Position numbers and translations under genes: made by a program. From an uncultured Pelagibacteraceae bacterium (GTDB lineage: Bacteria; Pseudomonadota; Alphaproteobacteria; Pelagibacterales; Pelagibacteraceae): a DNA stretch of 62,500 bases. The stretch covers positions 1-62,500 of the forward strand of contig CACEHR010000003.1 in assembly GCA_902559395.1 (NCBI GenBank), in the 5' to 3' direction. Shown piece by piece: positions 1-8,372 of this stretch; within the stretch, counting starts at the first letter, position 1; every line of letters begins with the position of its first letter. A model generated the notes under the pieces. That model had not been told where the DNA came from. It made no database searches and saw only the letters and a program-made list of their open reading frames with translations.

Positions 1-1099
1 TTAAAAATTTTCTTAAAAATAAATTTATTTTTTTTTTCGAGTATTGTTTATTGAAAATTGGCTTACCAATTTTTTTTAATAAAACTAAATTAATTTTTTC
101 AGAATTATTTTTTTTATCTTTAATCATAAATGATAAAATCTTATTTAAATCTTTTATAGAAAAATATTTTTTTATCGAAGAAGGTAGACCAGAATTATCA
201 ATATGATTTATAATTAAATTATATTCGTTTTTACTGAGCATATTTTCCTTTAAACTAAAATTAAGTGCTGTCTTCATTCCAAGTATTACAGCTTCACCAT
301 GATTTAGCTTGTGACTGTAACCTAAGCTTGCCTCATAAGCATGGCCAAATGTATGACCAAAATTTAATACTTTTCTTAATGCTTTTTCTTTTTCATCTCT
401 TTCGACTACCTTTTTTTTAATTTTACAACTTTCATAGATAGTTTTTTCAATAAATGGAGTCGAAAGATTTAAAATTTTTTTAAGATTTTTATTCAAGAAA
501 TTAAATAATTTTTTATTATCAATTAATGAATGCTTTAATATTTCTCCATATCCACAAATTATTTCTCTTTTTGATAAAGATTTAAGAAATTGAATATCTG
601 AGAGAACTAGCGATGGTTGATAAAAACTTCCTATCAGGTTTTTACCATACTTAGAATTAACACCAGTTTTACCGCCTATAGATGAATCTACTTGTGCCAA
701 AAGAGTTGTTGGAATATTTATAAACTTTAGACCTCTTTTGAGGAGACTTGCAGCAAAACCACTTACATCGCCCGTAATCCCACCTCCTAAAGAAATTAAA
801 ACATCATTCCTTGAGAAGTTTTTATTTAATAAAATTTCTATAATTTTATTTACACTATTAATGTTTTTATTTTTTTCACTAGCATTAAAAAATAACACAA
901 AAATACTTTTATTTTTTAAAGACCTTTGAATATTTGAGACAAATTTCTTTGGAACATTTTTATCAACAACAATTAAACATTTCTCAAAATCAATTGAATT
1001 TGATTTAATAATTTTTGATATATTTGAGGTTAAATTTGATCCAATAATGATTGGATATTTTTCGGTTTTAGTTACAATGTTTAATCTAGTTTCTTTCAT
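1..1099 (-). CDS. aroB: 3-dehydroquinate synthase (C-terminus cut by window edge)
   Basis: AroB converts DAHP to 3-dehydroquinate, the second step of the shikimate pathway, using NAD and a divalent metal. Translated from ATG at 1099, the frame stays open to base 2 without a stop, giving about 366 residues, close to the full family length, so only a few residues are probably missing. Visible family motifs are the glycine-rich NAD site LGGGITGDVSGF near residue 105, the IPTTLLAQVDSSIGGKTGVN stretch just after it, and the metal-ligand region NFGHTFGHA followed by HGEAV near residue 266. The start codon overlaps the end of aroK by 14 bases, so the two are translationally linked as aroK-aroB. The identification is secure. 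Confidence 0.93.
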   Translation of the reverse strand, partial: MKETRLNIVTKTEKYPIIIGSNLTSNISKIIKSNSIDFEKCLIVVDKNVPKKFVSNIQRSLKNKSIFVLFFNASEKNKNINSVNKIIEILLNKNFSRNDVLISLGGGITGDVSGFAASLLKRGLKFINIPTTLLAQVDSSIGGKTGVNSKYGKNLIGSFYQPSLVLSDIQFLKSLSKREIICGYGEILKHSLIDNKKLFNFLNKNLKKILNLSTPFIEKTIYESCKIKKKVVERDEKEKALRKVLNFGHTFGHAYEASLGYSHKLNHGEAVILGMKTALNFSLKENMLSKNEYNLIINHIDNSGLPSSIKKYFSIKDLNKILSFMIKDKKNNSEKINLVLLKKIGKPIFNKQYSKKKINLFLRKFL

Positions 1100-1598
1100 A
1101 AATTTCTAAAATTTTATTTACTATTTCACTTTTAGTAAGATTATCACACTTTATCTCATATGAAGCTTTAGAATAAATGTTAGACCGTTTCTTAATTAAA
1201 TCAATTAACTCAGTATCTGTTGCGTTAATCGCTAATGGTCTTTTTCTACTATTTTTAATTCTATTTAACAATGTTTTATCATCCCAATTTAGCCAAAAAG
1301 ATAAATGATTTTTTAAAATTTCTTTCCTAATATTATTATTTATAAAAGCTCCTCCACCAAGTGCAATCACAGTAGAGTTTAACTTAAGTTTCTTTAAAGT
1401 TATTTGTTCCTCAATTTTTCTAAAATAATCCTCACCCTTAACTTCAAAGATTTTTTTTATTGTCATATTTAGACTCTTTTCAATTTCTTTATCGATATCT
1501 ACAAAATTTAATTTTAGTTTCTTAGCTGCTAAGGACCCAATAGAGCTCTTACCTGAACCCATCATTCCTAAAAAAACAAGATTTTCTTTTGATTTCAT
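1086..1598 (-). CDS. aroK: Shikimate kinase
   Basis: This 170-aa enzyme phosphorylates shikimate with ATP. The Walker A loop GMMGSGKSS lies at residues 11-19, the shikimate-binding DID at 34-36, the conserved Arg at 60 (YFR), and the GGG motif at 81-83. An upstream in-frame start at 1661 would add 21 residues that do not belong to the family, so I place the start at 1598, directly before MKSKENLVFLG. The gene is divergent from the small membrane protein that starts at 1656, and the promoter region between them is only about 57 bases. It overlaps aroB at its 3' end. Confidence 0.93.
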   Translation of the reverse strand: MKSKENLVFLGMMGSGKSSIGSLAAKKLKLNFVDIDKEIEKSLNMTIKKIFEVKGEDYFRKIEEQITLKKLKLNSTVIALGGGAFINNNIRKEILKNHLSFWLNWDDKTLLNRIKNSRKRPLAINATDTELIDLIKKRSNIYSKASYEIKCDNLTKSEIVNKILEIYERN

Positions 1599-1655
1599 AA
1601 GTTTCTTTATTGAAAAAACATAAATATGTCTTAATTTGAAATTAACTAAAAGTAT

Positions 1656-1838
1656 ATGCAATTCATTAAAAATACAAGTTCAGGCAAAGCAAGTATCATG
1701 GGACTTGTAATTAAATCTATAATCGGATTAGGGGTTATTTTAGGTATTATTTTTTTTCTAAGTACAATTAATTTTCCTGCACCTAAAAAAGAAATTGAAA
1801 AAATTATTCCAAATGAAAATTTTAAAATTGTTAAATAA
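1656..1838 (+). CDS. Small single-span membrane protein, unknown function
   Basis: This 60-aa ORF has a polar N-terminus of about 14 residues, one strongly hydrophobic segment at roughly residues 15-42 (GLVIKSIIGLGVILGIIFFL and following), and a lysine- and glutamate-rich C-terminal tail. I do not recognise a family. It is the first gene of a plus-strand run that leads into an exported 587-aa protein, def, fmt and truA, and its 3' end overlaps the next start by 26 bases, so translational coupling with that protein is likely. Given the overlap and the one-membrane-span design, it may be a partner of the exported protein; that is inference only. Confidence 0.6.
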   Translation: MQFIKNTSSGKASIMGLVIKSIIGLGVILGIIFFLSTINFPAPKKEIEKIIPNENFKIVK

Positions 1839-3576
1839 AAAAATTATTTCAATTCAATTAGTTTGTCTTTTTTTTTTTACACCAGTTTTCACTGAGGAAA
1901 AACCGATTGATATTTGGAATATAAAAAAAAAAGATAATCAAGTTATTGCCGAAACAGATATTTCAATTGAAAATACTGTAAACACTACTCAGAATAGTGT
2001 TTACGAATTACAAACAAATAAACAAACAGATATAATTAAACTTGATAAAGAATTTTCTTCAAAAGAAATTAAAATTGTTGGTTTATACGATCCAAGCGAA
2101 TACGGTCTGAAAATGGATATGTGGTTAAACTCAGATGGAAATAAATTAAAAAATTTATTTCAGAATATAAACAAGTTTAATCTATCAGAGGATGCATCTG
2201 ATATAATGCATATATCTTTATTAACTAATGCTTATTCCCCAACTCAAAATATTACTAAGCAAGAATTTATGAACTTTAAATCTGATTGGTTAATAAAAGA
2301 TGCAAACTTAGAATTAATAGAAGAATATTTAATTAAGAATCAAATAATAAATTTGCATCCAAATTTAGCAAGATATTTGGTTGATACTTATTTATCAGAA
2401 TCAAACGTGAAAAAATCATGTGAGATTTTTTCTAAAAATACAGAACCTATACAAGATGAATATCTATCAAAATTTAATTTATATTGTTTAATCAATTATG
2501 GAAAAAATGAAGAGGCACAACTTATCTTAGATTTAAAAAAAGAGTTAGGTTTCGAAGATAGTTATTACGAAAATAAAATAAATTATTTATTTGGATATAT
2601 AGATGACACAGATAAAGAAATATCAATAAATTCGATCTTAGATTTTCATTTAGCTCACAGAACTAATCCTGAATTTTCTTATGAACCAACAGAAGATACA
2701 CCTAAATTAATTTGGAAATATCTTTCAGCTGCTAATTTACTTTTTAAAATTCAAGATATAGAAATTACTGATATAGAAAAAATTTCCACAATAGAAAAAG
2801 CTGTTAGTGATAAAAATTATTCTGAGGAGGAGTTATTCGAATTTTATAAAAAATTCCAATTTAATATTAATCAATTTTTAAACGCAAAAGAGGCTTATAA
2901 ATCTCTATCTTCAATCGAGGGACGTGCTCTTTTATATCAAAGAACTCTTTTAACTGAAGAACCAAAAATCAAATTAGAATTTATAAAGATTTTAAAGGAT
3001 CTATTTATATCTGATGATATAGGCGATGCCTTTGATTTAGAATTAAAAAAATTTTTAGGTGAAATTAATGTTGAGGATGTCCCGTCAAATTTTACAACAT
3101 TTTATAATAGTAATTTAAACGATGAAGAGAGAACAGAAAAAAAGATTAAATATAATAGTAAAATTTTACATCAATCTAAACTTATAAATTATCTCAATGG
3201 GGATTATGCAAAATCTAAAATTGAAGAGGATCTAGATAAATTTTTAAAGAAAATTAAAAAAGATAAAAAATATTTTTTATCAAAAAAAGATATAATTTTT
3301 TTAGAGGCACTCAAATCTGATGGAGTTGAAATTTCAAAAAAATATGATGGTCTATATGAAGTAAAGCAATCAGAAATGCCTGCTGATATTCAAACAATGA
3401 TAGATAATAATGAGATTGGTGCTGCATTGTTGAGAATAATTGAGGTAATTGGACCTGACAAAATTGAAAATATTGATGAAGATACAGTTTATTTTATCAT
3501 CAATACTTTAAATCAATTAAATGTTGATTTAATTAGAAATAAACTATTGCTAAAAGTTCTTCCTTTAAAAGTATAA
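1813..3576 (+). CDS. Exported alpha-helical protein, unknown function (587 aa)
   Basis: I start this at ATG 1813; a TTG six codons upstream is possible but adds nothing recognisable. The N-terminus is a typical signal peptide: lysines (KLLNKK) and then a hydrophobic core ending in FFFTPVFTEE. The mature protein is acidic, low in cysteine and predicted by eye to be mostly helical, with segments that look like degenerate helix-turn-helix or TPR-like repeats (for example LARYLVDTYLSESNVKKSCE at about 188-207). No catalytic motif is visible. It sits between the small membrane protein and def. Function unknown; a periplasmic scaffold or binding role would fit the build but is speculation. Confidence 0.75.
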   Translation: MKILKLLNKKIISIQLVCLFFFTPVFTEEKPIDIWNIKKKDNQVIAETDISIENTVNTTQNSVYELQTNKQTDIIKLDKEFSSKEIKIVGLYDPSEYGLKMDMWLNSDGNKLKNLFQNINKFNLSEDASDIMHISLLTNAYSPTQNITKQEFMNFKSDWLIKDANLELIEEYLIKNQIINLHPNLARYLVDTYLSESNVKKSCEIFSKNTEPIQDEYLSKFNLYCLINYGKNEEAQLILDLKKELGFEDSYYENKINYLFGYIDDTDKEISINSILDFHLAHRTNPEFSYEPTEDTPKLIWKYLSAANLLFKIQDIEITDIEKISTIEKAVSDKNYSEEELFEFYKKFQFNINQFLNAKEAYKSLSSIEGRALLYQRTLLTEEPKIKLEFIKILKDLFISDDIGDAFDLELKKFLGEINVEDVPSNFTTFYNSNLNDEERTEKKIKYNSKILHQSKLINYLNGDYAKSKIEEDLDKFLKKIKKDKKYFLSKKDIIFLEALKSDGVEISKKYDGLYEVKQSEMPADIQTMIDNNEIGAALLRIIEVIGPDKIENIDEDTVYFIINTLNQLNVDLIRNKLLLKVLPLKV

Positions 3577-3597
3577 AAATTATAATAAAATCAAGAT

Positions 3598-4116
3598 ATG
3601 GCTATCAGAACTATAATAACAGAACCTAATAAATTACTTAGACAAATTTCTAAACCAGTCAATGGTGTTGGTAAAGAAGAGCGAAAATTGATGGATGATA
3701 TGCTAGAGACAATGTATGACGCAAACGGAATTGGTCTCGCGGCGATACAAGTTGGTGTACCAAAGAGAATTATTGTAATGGATATAAGTAAAGATGAGAG
3801 TAAAAAAGAGCCAAGATATTTCGTAAATCCAGTTATTAAAAATAAAGATCCAGAAAAAGCAACTTATGAGGAAGGATGTCTTTCTGTGCCAAATCAGTTT
3901 GCAGAAATTGATAGACCTAGTAAGTGCGAAGTAGAATATCTTGATTATGATGGAGAAAAGAAATTGCTAAAGGCCGATGGCCTTCTAGCAACATGTATTC
4001 AGCACGAGATGGACCATTTAGAGGGAATCCTATTTATTGATTATCTTTCAAAATTAAAAAGGTCAATGATAATTAAAAAATTATCAAAATTAAAATCTAC
4101 TTCTGTAGAAGCTTAA
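3598..4116 (+). CDS. def: Peptide deformylase
   Basis: Def removes the formyl group from the N-terminal methionine of nascent proteins. All three family motifs are present in this 172-aa protein: GIGLAAIQ at 44-51, EGCLS at 92-96 (Cys94 as metal ligand), and QHEMDH at 135-140 (HExxH, two His ligands and catalytic Glu). It is followed after three bases by fmt, which adds the formyl group to initiator Met-tRNA, so the pair handles both ends of the formylation cycle. Length is normal for the bacterial enzyme. Confidence 0.97.
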   Translation: MAIRTIITEPNKLLRQISKPVNGVGKEERKLMDDMLETMYDANGIGLAAIQVGVPKRIIVMDISKDESKKEPRYFVNPVIKNKDPEKATYEEGCLSVPNQFAEIDRPSKCEVEYLDYDGEKKLLKADGLLATCIQHEMDHLEGILFIDYLSKLKRSMIIKKLSKLKSTSVEA

Positions 4117-4119
4117 TCA

Positions 4120-5043
4120 ATGCTAAAAAAAATAGTTTTTATGGGTACACCCATGTTTGCTGTTCCAATTTTAAAATCACTTTATCAAAATGGATATCCT
4201 ATTTCTTGTGTTTATACACAACCACCTCAAAAATCTAAAAGAGGTCAAAAAATTAATAAGTCACCAATTCAATTAATTTCAGAGACTTTAAATATAGAAT
4301 TTAGAACACCAAATTCATTAAAAGAAAATTTAGATGAATTAGAATACTTTAAATCTTTACAGGCAGATTTGGCAATAGTTGTTGCTTATGGTCAAATTAT
4401 ACCAAAGTCATATTTAAATTTAACTAAAAAAGGATTTATTAATATACATGCATCTATTCTTCCAAAATGGAGAGGTGCTGCTCCTATTCAAAGATCAATT
4501 ATGAATTTAGATAAAGAGACAGGAATTAGTATTATGAAAATAGGGGAGGAACTAGATACAGGACCGGTATGTAATGTTTATAAAATTAATATAGAAAATA
4601 ATTTAAATGCTGAAGATATTAATGAAAAGCTATCAAGTTTGGCTGCAGAGAAAATTTTAGATAATATAGATGATATATATGAGGATAAAGCAAACTTTAT
4701 AGAACAAGATCACTCATCAGCTACATATGCATCAAAAATTCAAAAATTAGAAGGGCAGATTAATTGGAAGGAAGATGCTAAAATTATAATTGGTAAAATA
4801 AATGGACTTTATCCAGTTCCAGGTGCTTATTTCATGTTTAACGGTGAGAGATATAAAATATTAAAAGCAGAAATTGGACAAGCACAAGGAAAACCAGGTG
4901 AGGTTTTATCTGATCATTTAGAAATCTCATGTGGAGATAAAAAATCAATAAAAATTAAAGAAGTACAAAGACAAGGAAAAAAGCCTCAAAGTATTGGTGA
5001 ATTTGTTTTAGGAACACAAATTAAAAAGGGTTCATATTTATAA
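4120..5043 (+). CDS. fmt: Methionyl-tRNA formyltransferase
   Basis: Fmt transfers a formyl group from 10-formyl-tetrahydrofolate to initiator Met-tRNA. This 307-aa protein begins with the Rossmann strand KKIVFMGTPMFAVPIL and carries the catalytic region HASILPKWRGAAPIQRSI near residue 110 (Asn/His catalytic segment and substrate loop), followed by ISIMKIGEELDTGP. The C-terminal third is the OB-fold tRNA-binding domain. The stop codon overlaps the truA start by one base (TAATG). Order def-fmt-truA is common in alphaproteobacteria. Confidence 0.97.
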   Translation: MLKKIVFMGTPMFAVPILKSLYQNGYPISCVYTQPPQKSKRGQKINKSPIQLISETLNIEFRTPNSLKENLDELEYFKSLQADLAIVVAYGQIIPKSYLNLTKKGFINIHASILPKWRGAAPIQRSIMNLDKETGISIMKIGEELDTGPVCNVYKINIENNLNAEDINEKLSSLAAEKILDNIDDIYEDKANFIEQDHSSATYASKIQKLEGQINWKEDAKIIIGKINGLYPVPGAYFMFNGERYKILKAEIGQAQGKPGEVLSDHLEISCGDKKSIKIKEVQRQGKKPQSIGEFVLGTQIKKGSYL

Positions 5044-5783
5044 TGAATAGATACCAAATACTTATTGAGTATATAGGGACAAATTTTAGAGGATGGCAAA
5101 TTCAAAAAAAGGGCCCAACAATTCAAGGATTAATTCAAGAAAAATTATCAAAATTATTAAAAGAAAAAATTGTTTTACATGGTCAAGGAAGAACTGATGC
5201 AGGGGTTCATGCATTTGAGCAATCTGCACACTTTGATTGCAAAAATAAAATAACCGATACAGTTAAATTTTTAAAATCTATAAATCATTTTTTGAACTTA
5301 AAAGACATTGCAATTAAAAATATTAAAAAAAGAAATAATAAATTTCATGCTAGATTTTCAGCAAAACAAAGAATTTATAAATACTTTATTTTTAATCAAA
5401 TAAGCCAACCAATAATTGAAAAAAATAGAGCATGGCATATTCGTAAGTCTTTAAATTTAGAATTAATGAAAAAGGGTGCAAAAAAGTTATTAGGAACCCA
5501 TGATTATTCAACTTTTAGATCTTCGAGTTGTAATGCAAAAAGTCCAATTAAAACTATAAAATCAATAAATATTAAATCATCAAAAAATAAAATTGAATTT
5601 CAATTTAGTTCTCAATCTTTTTTACAACATCAGGTTAGATCTATGGTTGGTTGTTTAAAATATTTGGGAGAAAAGAAATGGGATTTGAAAACTTTTGAAA
5701 AGAGATTTAAGTCAAAAAAAAGAACACTGTGTGCTCCTCCAGCACCACCAGGTGGTTTATTTTTATTTAGAGTTCTTTATTAA
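5043..5783 (+). CDS. truA: tRNA pseudouridine(38-40) synthase
   Basis: TruA isomerises uridines 38-40 in the anticodon stem-loop of many tRNAs. The catalytic motif GRTDAGVHA, with the nucleophilic Asp, is near residue 52. Other family blocks are RFSAKQRIYKYFI, GTHDYSTFRSSSC and FLQHQVRSMVGCL. The length of 246 aa is normal. The last 21 bases overlap the 3' end of the convergent SET-domain gene, leaving no space for a terminator. Confidence 0.96.
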   Translation: MNRYQILIEYIGTNFRGWQIQKKGPTIQGLIQEKLSKLLKEKIVLHGQGRTDAGVHAFEQSAHFDCKNKITDTVKFLKSINHFLNLKDIAIKNIKKRNNKFHARFSAKQRIYKYFIFNQISQPIIEKNRAWHIRKSLNLELMKKGAKKLLGTHDYSTFRSSSCNAKSPIKTIKSINIKSSKNKIEFQFSSQSFLQHQVRSMVGCLKYLGEKKWDLKTFEKRFKSKKRTLCAPPAPPGGLFLFRVLY

Positions 5784-6254
5784 TTTATTTATATTGCTCA
5801 TAGCAAACTTTTTATTTATTCGCCATCTAGACTCAGCTCGTACAATATAGCCACAACAGTTTTTTGATTTACATTTACAAGGAAATTGTTTGTAGTTTTC
5901 ATCGTAACCAAACCCATAATCACAGGTAAACTCCTCACCTTTTTTAATATCTTTGATTGCTTTAACCCAAATTTTCAATCCCTTTCCATCGTAATCACAA
6001 TTATTATCACAAGAATGGTTTATTAAGCCCGCAGTATTCCATGAAAAATCTCCATCTAGATCGTATCTTTTATTTATTGTGAATAAATATATTGGTTTAC
6101 TATTATCGTACTTATCAGAATCTTGTGTTTGTTTTTTTGTTATAAGTTTTCCGACATAGTCAATTATTTTGGTTCCCTCTTTAATGTCACGAGTTGCATA
6201 AAGTCCTCTTCCTTTATTATCAATGCCAGATTTTTTTATTTTATATAACTTCAT
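5763..6254 (-). CDS. SET-domain protein-lysine methyltransferase
   Basis: This 163-aa protein is essentially a bare SET domain followed by a post-SET cluster. Seen: GRGLYATRDIKEG at 15-27 (SAM-binding N-SET motif), NHSC at 79-82 (the invariant RFINHSC-type pseudoknot motif), CDYGF at 111-115 (catalytic Tyr region), and Cys126, 128, 133 and 134 arranged as a post-SET zinc-binding site. SET enzymes methylate lysines of proteins using S-adenosylmethionine; bacterial members are sporadic and their substrates mostly unknown. It lies 33 bases downstream of an HDAC-family gene on the same strand and overlaps truA convergently by 21 bases. Ribosomal proteins or nucleoid proteins such as IHF are plausible targets, but this is speculation. 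Confidence 0.9.
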   Translation of the reverse strand: MKLYKIKKSGIDNKGRGLYATRDIKEGTKIIDYVGKLITKKQTQDSDKYDNSKPIYLFTINKRYDLDGDFSWNTAGLINHSCDNNCDYDGKGLKIWVKAIKDIKKGEEFTCDYGFGYDENYKQFPCKCKSKNCCGYIVRAESRWRINKKFAMSNINKLIKNSK

Positions 6255-6287
6255 GAAGTTTTTTATTTAGAGTTTTCTTAAGAATTA

Positions 6288-7217
6288 TCAATTAAATTCT
6301 AAAAGAGCATCAACGTGTCTTTTAGTGCTATCTCGAAGTGCATTTAGGTCATAACCGCCCTCTAAAATTGAAACAACTTTTCCTTTACAAAATTTTTTAG
6401 AGACTTCTAATATTCTTTTGGTAATGGTGAAATAATCCTCTGTTTTCAAATTAAATTGAGCAAGAGGGTCATCCTCATGGGCATCAAAACCAGCACTGAT
6501 TAATATAAATTCTGGATTAAATTCTTCTAATTTTTTTAGTACACGGTCAAATACGTTTAAATATTCTTCTGAACTTAAGCCGGCTGGCAAAGGTATATTA
6601 AAGATATTGTTAAACTTACCTTTTTCTTGTTCTGAACCAGTTCCTGGATAGTAGGGATATTGGTGAGTTGATATAAACAGAACATTTTCATTTTCATAAA
6701 AAATATCTTGTGTTCCATTACCATGATGAACGTCAAAATCCACTATAGCAACTTTCTTATATTTATATTTTTTCAACAAATAATTTGCACCAATACTTAC
6801 TGAATTTAAAATACAAAAACCAGCAGCCTTATTTTGTGAGCTATGATGTCCAGGAGGTCGAACACCACAAAATGCATTTCTAAATTCTTTTTTTTCTACT
6901 CCATCAATTGCAGTAATTATTGATCCAACTGCATCAAAAGTTGCATCTTTGCTTCCAGGTGAAATGATTGTATCACCATCAAGTGAAGAAAAACCTTTTT
7001 TTGGAAAAGAACTTTTTACTAAATTTAAATAATTATTTTCATGTGTGGTTAATAGAATATCATCTGAAACTTTAGATGGTTTCTTCCATATAAGATTTTT
7101 ATTATTAAGTTTTTTAAAATTTTCTACTATGACTGATACTCTAGCTATTTGTTCTGGATGCCCAGGACCTGTATCATGATTTTGAGATGTATCTGATGTA
7201 ATTAAGCCAGTTTTCAC
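6288..7217 (-). CDS. Histone deacetylase family protein (class II-like deacetylase)
   Basis: A 309-aa member of the arginase/deacetylase fold family that includes acetoin-utilization protein AcuC, acetylpolyamine amidohydrolases and class II HDACs. The active site is complete by eye: the His pair in VRPPGHHSS (124-125), the zinc ligands Asp162 and His164 in DFDVHHGNGT, Asp245 in SAGFDAHEDDPL, and the late EGGYDL motif near 286. The likely reaction is zinc-dependent deacetylation of acetyl-lysine or an acetylpolyamine; which one cannot be told from sequence. It overlaps dapE by four bases and precedes the SET-domain gene, so it is in the dapD-dapE transcription unit. Confidence 0.92.
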   Translation of the reverse strand: MKTGLITSDTSQNHDTGPGHPEQIARVSVIVENFKKLNNKNLIWKKPSKVSDDILLTTHENNYLNLVKSSFPKKGFSSLDGDTIISPGSKDATFDAVGSIITAIDGVEKKEFRNAFCGVRPPGHHSSQNKAAGFCILNSVSIGANYLLKKYKYKKVAIVDFDVHHGNGTQDIFYENENVLFISTHQYPYYPGTGSEQEKGKFNNIFNIPLPAGLSSEEYLNVFDRVLKKLEEFNPEFILISAGFDAHEDDPLAQFNLKTEDYFTITKRILEVSKKFCKGKVVSILEGGYDLNALRDSTKRHVDALLEFN

Positions 7218-8371
7218 TTAAAGTAATTATCTAAGATTTTAGTATAAATTAAAGTTAATCTTTTTAAATCAGATAATGACACACATTCTCCCACCTTATG
7301 CATAGTTTTTCCCACTAATCCAAATTCTAAACATGGAGCTATTTTTCTTATGAATCTAGCATCCGATGTACCACCAGTTGTAGATAATTTAGGTTTAATT
7401 TTAGTAATTCTCTTAATTGTATTTTGTATCATAAATGTAATTTTGTTTGGTTTAGTTAAAAAAGCCTCACCAGAAACATTATATTCAATTTTATATTTTG
7501 ATTTATTTTTGTTACAAATTTGTTTTATCATTTTATTAATTTTATTCTTTAATTTGTAAGATGTGTGTTTGTTATTAAATCTAATATTAAAGGATGCACT
7601 AGCTAATCCTGGAATTACATTATCAGCTGAATTATCAATGTTAATTTTTGTTATTTCTAAATTTGTAGGTTGAAAATCTTTTGTTCCTTTATCAAATTTA
7701 ACTTCTTTTAACTTTTTGAGAATTTGGACTAAAGCTGTTGATGGATTGTTTGCTCTGTTAGGGTAAGCTACATGACCTTGAATACCAATGACAGTCAATT
7801 TTCCAGTTATACTACCTCTACGACCAATTTTAATCATTTCTCCTAATTTATTTGGATTCGTAGGTTCTCCTACTAAGCAAAAATCTATTATTTCTTTTCT
7901 TTTTTTCAAATACTCAACAACTTTTTTCGTCCCATTAATTGCAATTCCTTCCTCATCTCCAGTAATTAAAAGACTGATGGAGCCACCAAATTTTTTGTTT
8001 TTCTTAGAAAAGTTACTTACCGCGCTAACAAATGCAGCTATTGAGCTTTTCATGTCATTTGCACCTCTGCCAATTAAGTATCCTTTCTTAACAGCAGGCT
8101 TAAAGGGATTAACAGTCCAATCATTTAAATTACCAGGTGGCACTACATCCAAATGACCTGCATAACAAAAATTTGGACTTGAGGTACCAAGTCTTGCGTA
8201 AAGATTTTTTACAGGATAACTATTTTTATCTTTAAACTCGAGAATTTTAGTTTTAAAGCCGATTTTTTTTAATTTTTTTTCTAAAAATTTAATAACACCG
8301 GCATCAGTTTTTGTAACAGATGGAAACCTAATTAGCTCTTTAGCTAATTGTAATTCATTTATTGTTAGCAT
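7214..8371 (-). CDS. dapE: Succinyl-diaminopimelate desuccinylase
   Basis: DapE hydrolyses N-succinyl-LL-diaminopimelate in the lysine and peptidoglycan precursor pathway. The protein is an M20 dimetallic peptidase of 385 aa: AGHLDVVPPG with His73 and Asp75, bridging Asp106 in GRGANDMKSS, and TGDEEG with the catalytic Glu pair at 140-141; the dimerisation domain with GRRGSITG follows. It comes one base after dapD, its pathway predecessor by two steps, confirming DapE rather than ArgE or another M20 enzyme. The stop overlaps the HDAC-like start by four bases. Confidence 0.95.
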   Translation of the reverse strand: MLTINELQLAKELIRFPSVTKTDAGVIKFLEKKLKKIGFKTKILEFKDKNSYPVKNLYARLGTSSPNFCYAGHLDVVPPGNLNDWTVNPFKPAVKKGYLIGRGANDMKSSIAAFVSAVSNFSKKNKKFGGSISLLITGDEEGIAINGTKKVVEYLKKRKEIIDFCLVGEPTNPNKLGEMIKIGRRGSITGKLTVIGIQGHVAYPNRANNPSTALVQILKKLKEVKFDKGTKDFQPTNLEITKINIDNSADNVIPGLASASFNIRFNNKHTSYKLKNKINKMIKQICNKNKSKYKIEYNVSGEAFLTKPNKITFMIQNTIKRITKIKPKLSTTGGTSDARFIRKIAPCLEFGLVGKTMHKVGECVSLSDLKRLTLIYTKILDNYFK

Positions 8372-8372
8372 T

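Noticed and set aside
738..929. 63-aa open frame on the plus strand
   Set aside because: Antisense shadow inside aroB, whose minus-strand reading frame is open and matches the family.
1599..1661. Longer aroK start at 1661
   Set aside because: Adds 21 residues absent from shikimate kinases and would run past the start of the divergent gene at 1656.
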